Shown: positions 47,237-56,959 of the stretch, piece by piece | Layout of the letters: each line of letters opens with the position of its first letter | Position numbering within the stretch: the stretch's first letter is position 1 | NCBI GenBank assembly: GCA_018650845.1 | Contig: JABIFF010000012.1 | Span: 233,455-297,454 of the forward strand | Direction: 5' to 3' | DNA: 64,000 nucleotides | Source of the DNA: Chloroflexota bacterium | GTDB taxonomy: Bacteria; Chloroflexota; Dehalococcoidia; Lucifugimonadales; Lucifugimonadaceae | Translations under genes and position numbers: made by a program | The notes under the pieces: generated by a model | What the model was told of the DNA's origin: nothing | Database searches by the model: none | What the model saw: the letters and a program-made list of their open reading frames with translations, nothing else

Positions 47237-47575
47237 CTATCCGTAGACCCTTTCACCATTATTTGCAGCATCATGAAGTACGGGATCACGGCTAGGAGGA
47301 TTCTCAAATTCGTCCTGCGTGTATACGTAGAAATTAATCCCAATTCGAGGTCGTAAATGAGTCGTCCAAAAGTCAGCGCGACGATGCACAGGCTCGTCAG
47401 TTTCTTGAACCACGACAAGATCCAGCGCAGTGCCGGGACCAACTTCACCTCGTGCGAACGGTCCCACAAGGAACATGGAAGTCATTCCAAGTTGCGGCAT
47501 TTCATCGATCAATCGCTGGAGTTCAGCGTCGAGCATCTGCCGACGTTGTGGGCCGAAGCCGTACATCATCGGCAT
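47237..47575 (-). CDS. MNT-type nucleotidyltransferase with altered active site
   Basis: 112 residues from ATG 47575; a TTG at 47617 is possible. The expected GS-x10-DxD site reads VGPFARGEVGPGTALDLVVV: Ser is Pro and the first Asp is Ala, leaving one Asp. Such a site should bind metal poorly, so transferase activity is doubtful. Paired directly with the HEPN gene. It follows the NHL gene by about 60 nt on the same strand. Confidence 0.78.
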   Translation of the reverse strand: MPMMYGFGPQRRQMLDAELQRLIDEMPQLGMTSMFLVGPFARGEVGPGTALDLVVVQETDEPVHRRADFWTTHLRPRIGINFYVYTQDEFENPPSRDPVLHDAANNGERVYG

Positions 47576-47636
47576 AGCGCAAAACCGCTCTGCCAACCAT
47601 GACCAACACAGGCACAATCCAAAGAATCAAAAAACA

Positions 47637-48635
47637 TTAAACGGTGTAGAGCGTTGGTGCTTTTGGACGCGGATAGATCTCGTCTTCGCTGAGTTCATAC
47701 GCCTCTTTCTTGTACACCTGAATTCGGTGACAACCGAAATCTGGGATGTACATCAAGTCGCCATAAACTCGAACCGACATCACGCCACGCAGTCGTTTGA
47801 CCGCCACGTGATCGATGTCTTCTCGCGACCGCAACACCTTCGGGTTCGCCGTGATGTAAATTCGACCGCTCTTCGATAGACCAGCGTCGCCAACGAACAC
47901 GTCAACGAATTCACCAGCGCTGTTGAACAGCTGAACACGGTGGTTTCCTCGGTCGGCAACGTAAATGTCGCTGTGCTGATCGACTGTCACTCCAGCAGGT
48001 CGGTTTAGCTCGCCATTGCCAGAGCCGCTCGAACCGAATTGCAGCAGATACTCGCCGTCGGCTGAGAATTTCTGCACCCGGTCGTTTCGCCAGTCGCCAA
48101 TAACAACCGCACCATCGTTCGGATCAATTCCAACGCCCCACGGCATGTTGAACTGCCCATCGCCGCTACCGAACGATCCAAATGTCGAAATGAACTTTCC
48201 GTCGACCGTGAATTTTTGAACACGGTGATTCATCGTGTCGACAACGAAGAGATCGCCATTGGAATCGAACGTAATTCCGGAAGGGCGATCTAGCTCGCCC
48301 TCGCCAGAACCATGCGTACCCCAAGAATTTAGTTTTTCGCCGTCTTTCGACCAAAAACTAATTGTGTGATTTCCTTCATCAGAAACAACAAGCGAATCGT
48401 TAGGTCCGGAAATCATCTGAACAGGCCAGATAAATCCGCTTCCGATATCGCCAAGATCTTCATCGTCCCAATTGGTTCGACGAATCTGACCGCCTTCGCC
48501 ATCAGTTCGATTCAGCGTGTAGATATCGCGTTCGGTGCCTACAACCAAATCTGTTGGGTAAGTCGTAACTCGGCGCATGCCGAGTGTGGCGTGGAACGGA
48601 TAGGCAGCTCTGAGTAGTGCGTGTGGTTTAGTCAT
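47637..48635 (-). CDS. NHL-repeat beta-propeller protein
   Basis: 332 residues with at least four NHL units: PSGITFDSNGDLFVVDTMNH and then RVQKFT, PWGVGIDPNDGAVVIGDWRN and then RVQKFS, PAGVTVDQHSDIYVADRGNH and then RVQLF, and a last degenerate one near DFGCHRIQVY. Glycine-rich FGSSGSGNGE turns separate units. No signal peptide or anchor seen. It is downstream of DUF1501 and DUF1800 genes on the same strand, 24 nt apart, so it is likely expressed with them. Confidence 0.88.
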   Translation of the reverse strand: MTKPHALLRAAYPFHATLGMRRVTTYPTDLVVGTERDIYTLNRTDGEGGQIRRTNWDDEDLGDIGSGFIWPVQMISGPNDSLVVSDEGNHTISFWSKDGEKLNSWGTHGSGEGELDRPSGITFDSNGDLFVVDTMNHRVQKFTVDGKFISTFGSFGSGDGQFNMPWGVGIDPNDGAVVIGDWRNDRVQKFSADGEYLLQFGSSGSGNGELNRPAGVTVDQHSDIYVADRGNHRVQLFNSAGEFVDVFVGDAGLSKSGRIYITANPKVLRSREDIDHVAVKRLRGVMSVRVYGDLMYIPDFGCHRIQVYKKEAYELSEDEIYPRPKAPTLYTV

Positions 48636-48659
48636 TAAATATGCTTCCTTACGGGGTGC

Positions 48660-49820
48660 CTAAACCATCGTCTTTGTATACGGGTTGAACTGTTCGAACT
48701 GCCCGCCAACAATGTCGATAGGATCGAGACCCATCCACTGATTCAGAATCGTGCTGTAGATGCTTCGGAAGTCGATCGTGAAGTCCATATCTTCACCAAA
48801 CTTCCAGTCGGCTACTGCGAGAGACGGATACTCCGAATAGAGCCCACCCTTCACGTTTTCGCCGATCATGAACGCTCCACCACCAGTACCGTGATCGGTT
48901 CCTGAGCCGTTGTCTTTGATACGTCGACCGAATTCTGTGAACACCAAGATATTCACCTCTTCAGCAGCGTCGTGATCTCTAAGATCCTGCATGAAGTCTT
49001 CAATCGCAGTGGTCATTTCCTGGAGCAGTCGAGCGTGAGTCGGTACTTCCTGAGCATGGTGATCATAGCCACCATGAGTCGTGTAGAAAATCCGTGTGCC
49101 AAGACCCGTCGTGTGAACACGTGCAACGTCTCGAAGCGACTTTGCAATCGGATTGTCGGCGTACTCGACCTTCGACTTGTACTGCCTAGGCGCCTCAGCG
49201 AGCATGTCGGCTCCGCTGAGAACGTTGTTACCAGTCTGGCTTAGGTAGTTCATCACCTGCCCAGAACCGATAGCCGGCGTGTACATACGCTGGAATATCT
49301 CAAGGTCTCGATTGCGTTCCTCTTGCAGTTGAATTCCCGACATCAAGCCGTAGTTATCGAGATCGCCAACGGAAGTAGCGGTTACACCCGGAGCAGCTAG
49401 TGCTCGAGGAAGACCTCGACCAAAGTTCACAGCCGTCACAGGGTTCGCCCCCTCGGGGTCGATCTCTCGAATGACCTTTGCCAGCCAGCCTTCCGTTGCA
49501 ACAATTTCCGGCTCGCAGGTGTGCCAAATGTCCATCGCTCTGAAGTGCGATCGACTTGCATGCTCGGTTCCCACTCCCTGAACGATTGCCATCTTGCCCT
49601 GTTCGTAGATGCGCTTGAACGCAGCCGCCGAAGGGTGCCACGCCAGCGTGTCGGTAAACGGCAACGATTTGTCGTCGGGAACTCCAACCAGCGGGCGATT
49701 GTCGTAGTAGATACCTTCGGTGAACGGAATCACCGTGTTCATAAAATCGTTTCCGCCCGAAAGTTGAACGACTACCAATACAGGATCTTTGGTTTTTCCG
49801 TTCTTTTCAGCTGTGGTCAT
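48660..49820 (-). CDS. DUF1501 family protein
   Basis: 386 residues. N-terminal VLVVVQLSGGNDFMNTVIPF is the family hallmark, with HPSAAAFKRIYEQGKMAIVQGVG, FYTTHGGYDHHAQE and NILVFTEFGRRIKDNGSGTDHGTGG; the fold is sulfatase/alkaline-phosphatase-like. Most members carry a Tat signal; none is present here. DUF1501 and DUF1800 are commonly paired. Substrate unknown. Confidence 0.9.
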   Translation of the reverse strand: MTTAEKNGKTKDPVLVVVQLSGGNDFMNTVIPFTEGIYYDNRPLVGVPDDKSLPFTDTLAWHPSAAAFKRIYEQGKMAIVQGVGTEHASRSHFRAMDIWHTCEPEIVATEGWLAKVIREIDPEGANPVTAVNFGRGLPRALAAPGVTATSVGDLDNYGLMSGIQLQEERNRDLEIFQRMYTPAIGSGQVMNYLSQTGNNVLSGADMLAEAPRQYKSKVEYADNPIAKSLRDVARVHTTGLGTRIFYTTHGGYDHHAQEVPTHARLLQEMTTAIEDFMQDLRDHDAAEEVNILVFTEFGRRIKDNGSGTDHGTGGGAFMIGENVKGGLYSEYPSLAVADWKFGEDMDFTIDFRSIYSTILNQWMGLDPIDIVGGQFEQFNPYTKTMV

Positions 49821-49880
49821 TTTAGAAATTCTCCGTTGTAGCGATCATGCAGATAGGTGTGTGAAATTCTTTTGGTGGCA

Positions 49881-51296
49881 TCACGAGAATTGGAACTCCC
49901 GAGCTGAAACTACAAGGGTGAGCATTTGCACGACTCGGGCTGCGCTTGTATCGGCAGCATCGGTCGAAGACCAGTCCAACGCTCCATCGGTTTGTGCGTG
50001 AGCGACGAGTGCGTCTCTGGTCGCGTCTTCGACTTCAAGTGGCCCGACTAAATCGAGAATCCTGTCGACAAGTTGCTCTGGGCTAGTCAGATTGCCTTGC
50101 GAGCGAATACTTTCGATGATCGCTTTCACGCCGGGCTTGTCAGGATTGTTCAGTGTGTCGATGGCGTAGTTCACTCGTTCGGTGAGCGTTCCTCCATCGA
50201 TCCATTCCTTGCCCGTGTGCCAGCCTTCAACGCTTGGCGGGTCCATCAACTTCTGGCCCATAGTGACGATCGTGCCTTCGAGCTTGTGCAAATCTGGGGC
50301 AGGCTCAAAGTACTCGCCGGAAAGCTTCAGCACACTTGCGACGAACTCGGTCGGCGATTTCACATGCTTGAATCGTGCAGCCTTGAACCATTCAGAATTG
50401 AACAGTGTTCGCATGACTTCTTTCATATCGGCATTCGAACTGATCCAAGTCTTGACCATGTCATCGATTGCAGCAGGATCGGCAGGAGGTTCGATGCTCC
50501 AGGCAGGCACCTGCGCTTCATCGGCTACGAAGAAGTTGTACAGATGACGACTTATAAATCGAGCGGTCGCTTCCTGCTCGGCGATGATGTTGATGATGTC
50601 TTCACCATCGAGATTGCCGGTATGGCCTAAGAAGGTTTTCTGGCCATCGTCGTGGTCGTCTTCTCTGAATCGATAGTTCACATCGAAATGACCGAATGGG
50701 TAGAGGGCCACGGGGGTGTCGTACGTCCAGCCGGTGAAGGCACGGGCAGCACTCTTAATATCGTCTTCTGTGTAGTTGCCAATACCCATCGAAAACAGTT
50801 CGAGAATTTCTCGACCGTAATTTTCATTGATCGCTTCGCCGTGGTTTTCGTTGTTGTCCAGCCAGAAAATCATTGCTGGATCACGAGAGATGCCCAACAA
50901 CAGTTTCCTGAAGTTCGCCATGCAGTTGGTTCGCAACATCTGAATGTGGTCGACCATCGTGGGAGTGTGCTCACTCTTGGTCCAACCCGTGGCGAAAACG
51001 CTGTGCCAGAACAGCGTCATCTTTTCTTCTAGTGGGCGGTCAGTGTTGATCATCCTGTAGAACCATCGACCGTTCCAAACTGCGGGATTGTCCTTGTTGG
51101 CTTGCAGGTGAGGATAGAACCGAGTGAGAATCTCGTCTTCCGGTGCTTCAAACCTCTCAGGGTTCAGAAGATCGTCGACTACGTCCTCGTAGCTCCGAGC
51201 GGCATAGCGCTCAAGCTCGGCACGGTCAGATCCGAATCCGGCACGACGAAGCAAGTGTGCCATTAGAGAAAGGTCGGTAGAGGCGGCTGTTGTCAT
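49881..51296 (-). CDS. DUF1800 family protein
   Basis: 471 residues. AHLLRRAGFGSDRAELERY at the start, LEEKMTLFWHSVFATGW, NENYGREILELFSMGIGNY, KSAARAFTGW, HDDGQKTFLG and MDPPSVEGWHTGKEWI are family blocks. No signal peptide. It is the first gene of the DUF1800-DUF1501-NHL run; the start ATG 51296 faces the GH88-like gene, so the divergent promoter lies at about 51297-51490. Confidence 0.9.
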   Translation of the reverse strand: MTTAASTDLSLMAHLLRRAGFGSDRAELERYAARSYEDVVDDLLNPERFEAPEDEILTRFYPHLQANKDNPAVWNGRWFYRMINTDRPLEEKMTLFWHSVFATGWTKSEHTPTMVDHIQMLRTNCMANFRKLLLGISRDPAMIFWLDNNENHGEAINENYGREILELFSMGIGNYTEDDIKSAARAFTGWTYDTPVALYPFGHFDVNYRFREDDHDDGQKTFLGHTGNLDGEDIINIIAEQEATARFISRHLYNFFVADEAQVPAWSIEPPADPAAIDDMVKTWISSNADMKEVMRTLFNSEWFKAARFKHVKSPTEFVASVLKLSGEYFEPAPDLHKLEGTIVTMGQKLMDPPSVEGWHTGKEWIDGGTLTERVNYAIDTLNNPDKPGVKAIIESIRSQGNLTSPEQLVDRILDLVGPLEVEDATRDALVAHAQTDGALDWSSTDAADTSAARVVQMLTLVVSAREFQFS

Positions 51297-51490
51297 TTCG
51301 ATCCTTGCGTATTCGCTGCATTTCCACAGATTGGACGCACTTTACCCCATTTCCACGCGGCATGAGCTATTTAAGCGAAATTCGTTGCTATCCTCCACAT
51401 CACGCACCAAATCCGACGTACGCCGGTTATATTTCGTGCGCCGAGCGATTATCCAAATTACTTTCACCACTTCAAAGACGGGAAAACATC

Positions 51491-52465
51491 TTGAAGAGTC
51501 CTATCGAACACGCTACTAACCTTGCAATTCACTACGGTCACAAGCTCGAACGACCTGTGGTGTACACACAAGGAGTATCGCTGAGCGGTCGACTTCGTCT
51601 TCATGAGCTGCTTCCTGATTCTGAAGACCCCACCAACGACATCAAGTTGCTTGTAGCCGAGCACGCAGCCGATCCATTGGGCATTTTCACCGGCTCCGAA
51701 GGCACGGCGAACTACGCGGGTATTTGCTGGGCTGACGAACTGGCGAACGCCACTGATGATGATTCGTACCTCGATCTACTTCAATCGATATCTGATTTGT
51801 TTGGCCCTTCGGTAGAAGCCGGGCCGCTTGACCCTGATATCAGAGTCGAAGACTTTTTCTTCGCTGCAACGATGCTCGGTAGAACATACCTAAGCACTGG
51901 CGATTCGAAGTACATCGATCTTCTCGCCGAATTCTTACTGTCGGCCGATACGCTGCAGGAAAACGGACTCTGGTGGCACTGCAAGGCATCGCCGTTCTTC
52001 TGGGGACGTGGCAACGCATTCGCAGCACTCGGCTTCGCTGAAGCTCTCACCTACTTGCCAGAAGACCATCCTTCTCGTGATGAGCTATTGCATACCCATC
52101 TGCTTCATCTCGAAGGTCTGGCAAAGCATCAGGATGAATCTGGCATGTGGCATCAGGTGGTCGACATGACGGACACATATCTCGAATTCAGCGCAACGGC
52201 GATGATCGGCTATTCGATTGCTCGCGGACTCCGCGAAGGCTGGCTCGATGAAGAATGGCGGCCGATAGCCGACAGGGCGTGGAACGGCATCGCCGAACGA
52301 ATTTCTGATCAAGGTGAACTTGAGCACGTATGCGTGGGCACCGGCCCACTAGCGACTCTCGACGAATACGTTATTCGCCCTTACACCGACGGTCTCGATG
52401 ATCGAGGTGGTGCGATGGCTTTGTGGTTTGCTGTAGAAATGGCACGACTCGAAGCCGGCGTTTAG
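51491..52465 (+). CDS. GH88/GH105-like glycosidase
   Basis: Alpha/alpha-toroid related to unsaturated glucuronyl or rhamnogalacturonyl hydrolases. Blocks: DIRVEDFFFAATMLGRTYLS, GLWWHCKASPFFWGRGNAFA, HLEGLAKHQDESGMWHQVVD, YLEFSATAMIGYSIARGLREGWL and ETVARPYTDG-like end (EYVIRPYTDGLDD). From TTG 51491 (GGGA 8 nt upstream) it has 324 residues, near family size. The frame runs back to 51290, but those residues look non-coding. GMC gene follows after 18 nt. Confidence 0.82.
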   Translation: MKSPIEHATNLAIHYGHKLERPVVYTQGVSLSGRLRLHELLPDSEDPTNDIKLLVAEHAADPLGIFTGSEGTANYAGICWADELANATDDDSYLDLLQSISDLFGPSVEAGPLDPDIRVEDFFFAATMLGRTYLSTGDSKYIDLLAEFLLSADTLQENGLWWHCKASPFFWGRGNAFAALGFAEALTYLPEDHPSRDELLHTHLLHLEGLAKHQDESGMWHQVVDMTDTYLEFSATAMIGYSIARGLREGWLDEEWRPIADRAWNGIAERISDQGELEHVCVGTGPLATLDEYVIRPYTDGLDDRGGAMALWFAVEMARLEAGV

Positions 52466-52483
52466 GCAAAGGAAATTTCGGAA

Positions 52484-54025
52484 TTGATTTACGACACGAT
52501 CATCGTCGGCGCGGGTGCGGCAGGTGCGGTACTTGCTGCAAGGCTTTCCGAAGATCCTGCTCACAACGTTTTGCTGCTCGAGCCCGGCCCCGATTATCCT
52601 GACTTCGAAAATCTGCCTGACGATCTCAAATTCGGGCTTAGTGGAGCGGTGATTGGCACCGACAACCCACACGACTGGGACTACAGTGCGAAAGGTACGG
52701 ATATCTCTGAACCGATCCCGGTTCCACGGGGTCGAGCCATGGGTGGTTCGACAGCCACCAATGCCCAAATATTTCTCAGAGGAGCACCGGAAGACTACGA
52801 TTCGTGGGCAGAAGCAGGACTCGATAAGTGGTCGTACAAAAATCTTCTATCTGCGTTCAGACGATCGGAAAACGATCTCGACTACGGTGGGGATTTCCAC
52901 GGCAAGAACGGTCCGATCAGTTGCGTCCGTGCGAAGCCAGATGAACTACTACCAATGCAATCGGCTTTCTACGATGCGTGTCGAACTTCTGGAATTCCCG
53001 ACTGCCCAGACCACAACCTGCCGGATTCAACCGGAGTCGGGCCGCTCCCATTCAACAATATTGATGGCGTAAGAATCAGCACAGCACTCGGCTATCTTGC
53101 AGATGCGCGTCACCGATTAAATCTGACGATACGAGCTGATGCATTGGTACACCGAGTCATCATCGAAGGCGGCAACGCCGTCGGGGTTATCGTCGAATCG
53201 GGTGGAGAGATATTCGAGATTCGCTCGAACGAAGTGATAATTTCAGCCGGGGCTGTTGTGTCCCCTCAGCTGCTGATGCTTTCTGGAATTGGCCCAGCTA
53301 AACAGCTTCAAGAACACGGCATCGAAATGATCGTAGATCTGCCGGGTGTAGGAAAAAATCTTCAAGATCACCCAATGGCTCCGATGATGTGGAACACAAA
53401 ACCTCAGTACGAATTCCATACCGATCGCAAGCGTATGCAGATGGGGCTGCGATATACCGCTGATGGATCGGACAATCGAAACGACATGATCGTCTACGTC
53501 AGTTCGTTTGGAACCGAGCGAACGGATCGCGGCGGCGACAGAAATACTCCCGTTGGCGTTCTGCTGAACGTCACGCTCAATATGGCGGATAGTCGGGGCG
53601 AGATTCGTCTCGCTTCAGCAAATATTGACGACCAGCCAATCATCGACTTCAACTACTTGGACAAGCCGTGGGACCTAACTCGCATGCGCGAAGGCGTTCG
53701 CAAAATGGCGTCGTTGCTAGAGCAGTCTGAGTTCAATGACATCGTCGACAGCCCCGCATATCCAACCAACGACATTGTTGATGATGACGAGGCGCTAAAC
53801 GATTGGATTCGACGTGACGTCACGACCGGGCATCACATTTCAGGAAGCAACAGAATGGGTGCAGATTCCGACCCTATGGCAGTTGTCGACCAACTCGGCA
53901 AAGTTCGTGGCGTCGAAGGACTACGAGTTGTCGACGCATCGATCATGCCGACCTGTGTGCGAGCCAATATCAACGCAACAGTAATCGCAATGGCAGAACG
54001 CATGGCCGAGTTGATTACCCGATAA
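52484..54025 (+). CDS. GMC-family FAD-dependent oxidoreductase
   Basis: 513 residues; oxidises alcohols or sugars. FAD motif VGAGAAGAVLAARLSE at the N-terminus, GRAMGGSTATNAQ, GAVVSPQLLMLSGIGP, and the C-terminal active site TGHHISGSNRMG with VRANINATVIAMAERMAEL (His and Asn). Full length for choline-dehydrogenase-like members. Start TTG 52484 after AAAGGAA. Confidence 0.92.
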   Translation: MIYDTIIVGAGAAGAVLAARLSEDPAHNVLLLEPGPDYPDFENLPDDLKFGLSGAVIGTDNPHDWDYSAKGTDISEPIPVPRGRAMGGSTATNAQIFLRGAPEDYDSWAEAGLDKWSYKNLLSAFRRSENDLDYGGDFHGKNGPISCVRAKPDELLPMQSAFYDACRTSGIPDCPDHNLPDSTGVGPLPFNNIDGVRISTALGYLADARHRLNLTIRADALVHRVIIEGGNAVGVIVESGGEIFEIRSNEVIISAGAVVSPQLLMLSGIGPAKQLQEHGIEMIVDLPGVGKNLQDHPMAPMMWNTKPQYEFHTDRKRMQMGLRYTADGSDNRNDMIVYVSSFGTERTDRGGDRNTPVGVLLNVTLNMADSRGEIRLASANIDDQPIIDFNYLDKPWDLTRMREGVRKMASLLEQSEFNDIVDSPAYPTNDIVDDDEALNDWIRRDVTTGHHISGSNRMGADSDPMAVVDQLGKVRGVEGLRVVDASIMPTCVRANINATVIAMAERMAELITR

Positions 54026-54073
54026 GGAAAGGAAGCCAGAACAAGTTAGAAGATTCGAAGTTCCGCTTCTCTG

Positions 54074-55201
54074 CTAGGACGAGAATCGATCCAAACCAAA
54101 CTGACCTATCTCCAGATCAGTCTCGCCAGTGGTGATCAAATCAGCCATCGCACGACCGATCACTGGGCCCATCAGAATGCCTTTGCCGCCGGTGCCTGTG
54201 GCGATGAATACGCCGTCTTTACCCGGTACTTTTCCGAGCACCGGATCGCCATCTGGAGTGACGGGGCGCATGCAAGCGGTTTGCAACACCAACTCGTGCG
54301 ATTCGAGCTCGGGAATCATCCGCACCCCGCGCATCGACAACGACTCAAGCGCGTCGCCAGACGGCGTGACATCAAATCCGGTGCCATCTTGCACGGTTGC
54401 AGCGAGCCACGTAGCACCATCACCCTTTTGAACCACAGAGCAGGAATCACCGAGCGACTGGCCATGCAAATGTAATCCAAGCGGAGGATTCAGTCCTTCA
54501 ACCCTGACGATCTCGCCTTTTTGCGGTACGACTGGCACATTGATATCTAGCCAGAGGCTGGAAGTTCCAGACCACGGGCCGAGAGCGAGCACTACTGCGT
54601 CGCAGGCGATTTGGTCGTCACCAACCTTCACTCCAACCGCTTTGTCCTTCTCGTAGAGAATCCCGGTCGCCTCACCCAGCACGATTTCTACACCACGCGA
54701 TTCAGCAGCTTGAGCCGTAGCGAGTGTGATGTTGTAGCTGTCGAGCATGATCACGTCTTCGACAAGAGTCCCGCCATATGAGTCCTCTGTGATGCGAGAG
54801 TCGATCTGCTGCACCTGGTCGGGTTCAAGCCAAATTGATTTGAACTCAGGGAATCGATTAATACGTTCGACTTCACTCTTCAAATAAGGAACTTCTGATT
54901 CTTCGAGCGCGAGTTCAAGATGCGGCATGGCGATCACTTGTGCATTGACGCCCGATTCTTCCTGAACGGCATCCAGCATCTCTTTGTGCATCGTGAACGA
55001 AAGATGATTCAGCGATTCGATGTTGCCGGTTTCATTCGTTGGGTTCAGCAGACCTAATGCGAACCCAGAGGCGTGACTACCAATCGAATCTCGTTCGATG
55101 ATCGTCACACTCAAATCCGGATTGGCGCTTGCCAGTCGATAGGCAATAGACGAACCAATAATTCCGCCGCCGATGATCACAACGTCACTCTGAGTTTTCA
55201 T
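54074..55201 (-). CDS. DAO-type FAD oxidoreductase (glycine oxidase-like)
   Basis: 375 residues with VVIIGGGIIGSSIAYRLA at the N-terminus, a cap with ALGPWSG and QKGEIVRVEGL, and C-terminal ACMRPVTPDGDPVLGKV and GKGILMGPVIGRAMADLI. Acts on amine or amino-acid substrates as in ThiO or sarcosine oxidase; substrate not deducible. It overlaps the NUDIX gene upstream by 4 nt. Confidence 0.9.
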   Translation of the reverse strand: MKTQSDVVIIGGGIIGSSIAYRLASANPDLSVTIIERDSIGSHASGFALGLLNPTNETGNIESLNHLSFTMHKEMLDAVQEESGVNAQVIAMPHLELALEESEVPYLKSEVERINRFPEFKSIWLEPDQVQQIDSRITEDSYGGTLVEDVIMLDSYNITLATAQAAESRGVEIVLGEATGILYEKDKAVGVKVGDDQIACDAVVLALGPWSGTSSLWLDINVPVVPQKGEIVRVEGLNPPLGLHLHGQSLGDSCSVVQKGDGATWLAATVQDGTGFDVTPSGDALESLSMRGVRMIPELESHELVLQTACMRPVTPDGDPVLGKVPGKDGVFIATGTGGKGILMGPVIGRAMADLITTGETDLEIGQFGLDRFSS

Positions 55202-55779
55202 CTCACCGTCTCCTGTGATTTCAACCAGTCGGCAACAATTCCTCGATCATGCTCGAATGCCAGTTCAGGCAAATTATCAACATTGAAGATTTTCACATCG
55301 AGGGTTTCGTGATCAGCCGAGCTTAGTTTGCCGCCGAGAACTCGTGCTTCGTACACGGCCAAAATAATCGAATTGCCTTCTTCTGAGTACAACCCAACCA
55401 ATCGCCCAACTTCGGCTTCGAGTCCGCACTCTTCGAGGATCTCACGCTCGACAGCTCGCTCCAGCTTCTCGCCACGATTCACATAGCCCGATGGAAAGCT
55501 CCACTTACCGATTGCAGGCTCGATAGCGCGCTGCACCATCACGATTCCGCCGTCCATCGGAATGATTGCTGCGCCGGCCACTTTCGGGTCTTCCCAAATC
55601 GTGCGACCACATTCGACACAGTTCGGGTGACCGTGAGGACCGGGTTTCAGATCGGGAAGATCGGGAGAATGAAATTCTGACAAGCGAAATAGATTCCTGT
55701 TTTCAGGTTCAAGATGTTCAAAAGAGAACAACGATTCTGGCGACTCTAACAGAGCAAGTTCCTGCTGGATGGCGTTCAT
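55198..55779 (-). CDS. NUDIX hydrolase
   Basis: 193 residues from ATG 55779 (ATG at 55809 is possible). The Nudix box is GYVNRGEKLERAVEREILEE followed by CGL, fully conserved. A partial zinc-ribbon-like HPNCVECGR precedes it. Length and box place it near ADP-sugar/NADH pyrophosphatases. Coupled to the DAO-type gene by ATGA. Confidence 0.9.
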   Translation of the reverse strand: MNAIQQELALLESPESLFSFEHLEPENRNLFRLSEFHSPDLPDLKPGPHGHPNCVECGRTIWEDPKVAGAAIIPMDGGIVMVQRAIEPAIGKWSFPSGYVNRGEKLERAVEREILEECGLEAEVGRLVGLYSEEGNSIILAVYEARVLGGKLSSADHETLDVKIFNVDNLPELAFEHDRGIVADWLKSQETVR

Positions 55780-55841
55780 CGGCGATGAACAGATAGCTAG
55801 AATGCCCACATCACGGCAATATTTTCACTTGGAGAGCGAAA

Positions 55842-56930
55842 TTGACGAACAACTGGATGGGCGGATTTCAAGGCGGACTCGGGAGCTTATCGCTGCTGAG
55901 CAATGCAGAGTCACGATCTATTTCGGCAGAAAACCCTACTGGTGAACGCGGCGGCGGAGCGAAGGCTCCAACTCCGGAAGCGCCACACCCGTCTCACCGT
56001 TTAGGTGAAGGCTGGAAGGTTCGTCCAGCCATCAATATTGCTCCCGGTGAAACGGTTGTATTGGCCGATATCGAAGGTCCAGCAATTATCAATCACATTT
56101 GGATCACTCTTCGAGAAACAGGACTACGTGATTGCGTAATTCGCTTCTACTGGGACGATGAAGAAACTCCTTCTGTCGAATCGCCAATTGCCGATTTCTT
56201 CGCCAACGCACACGGTCTTCGATACAACGTGAATTCGATCCCTGTGAACGTGAATCCTTCTGGTGGTTTCAATAGCTACTGGCAAATGCCTTTCAGGAAA
56301 CGCTGCCGGATCGAGGTTGAAAACCAGCACTGGAACGAGCTTCGTGGATTCTTCTACCAGTTCGATTATTCACTTACCGAAGTGCCAGACGACGCTGCCT
56401 ACTTTCACGCCCAGTGGAGGCGATCGATCACAACACGAGAGAATCCTGAGCACGTGATTCTCGATGGTGTGAAGGGACAGGGTCAATACATCGGCACTGC
56501 TCTCGGCTGGACTCAGATGTCCGACGGCTGGTGGGGTGAAGGCGAAGTAAAATTCTTCCTCGATGGCGACGGCAAGTACCCGACTATTTGCGGAACGGGA
56601 ACTGAAGACTACTTTGGTGGAGCATGGTGCTTCGGCGAGACTTACTCGGCACCGTATCTCGGCTATCCGCTATGGACTCGTGACGAAGATGATGTCCCAA
56701 AGCATGGTTTATATCGTTGGCACGTTCTCGATCCAATCAGGTTCAAGGAAGATCTAAAAGTCACCGTACAGGCACTCGGCTGGTGGGCCGACAAAACGTT
56801 CCAACCACTGACTGATGAAATAGACTCCGTGGCGTTCTGGTATCAAACAGAACCACACGCTGCATTCCCTGAACTACCCGGACCTGAAGGTCGATGGCCT
56901 CGAACCAAGCGTGAGTGGGGCGGGTCGTAA
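55842..56930 (+). CDS. DUF2961 protein (GH172 family)
   Basis: 362 residues from TTG 55842, with GGAG 7 nt upstream. Typical parts: IEGPAIINHIWITLRETGL, FYWDDEETPSVESPIADFF, YWQMPFRKRCRIEVEN and TICGTGTEDYFGGAWCFGE. Known GH172 enzymes act on fructose or arabinofuranose glycans as oligomers. No signal peptide, so likely cytoplasmic. Confidence 0.9.
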   Translation: MTNNWMGGFQGGLGSLSLLSNAESRSISAENPTGERGGGAKAPTPEAPHPSHRLGEGWKVRPAINIAPGETVVLADIEGPAIINHIWITLRETGLRDCVIRFYWDDEETPSVESPIADFFANAHGLRYNVNSIPVNVNPSGGFNSYWQMPFRKRCRIEVENQHWNELRGFFYQFDYSLTEVPDDAAYFHAQWRRSITTRENPEHVILDGVKGQGQYIGTALGWTQMSDGWWGEGEVKFFLDGDGKYPTICGTGTEDYFGGAWCFGETYSAPYLGYPLWTRDEDDVPKHGLYRWHVLDPIRFKEDLKVTVQALGWWADKTFQPLTDEIDSVAFWYQTEPHAAFPELPGPEGRWPRTKREWGGS

Positions 56931-56959
56931 TTCGGTTCTAGCGGGAGCCTTCGAACAAT

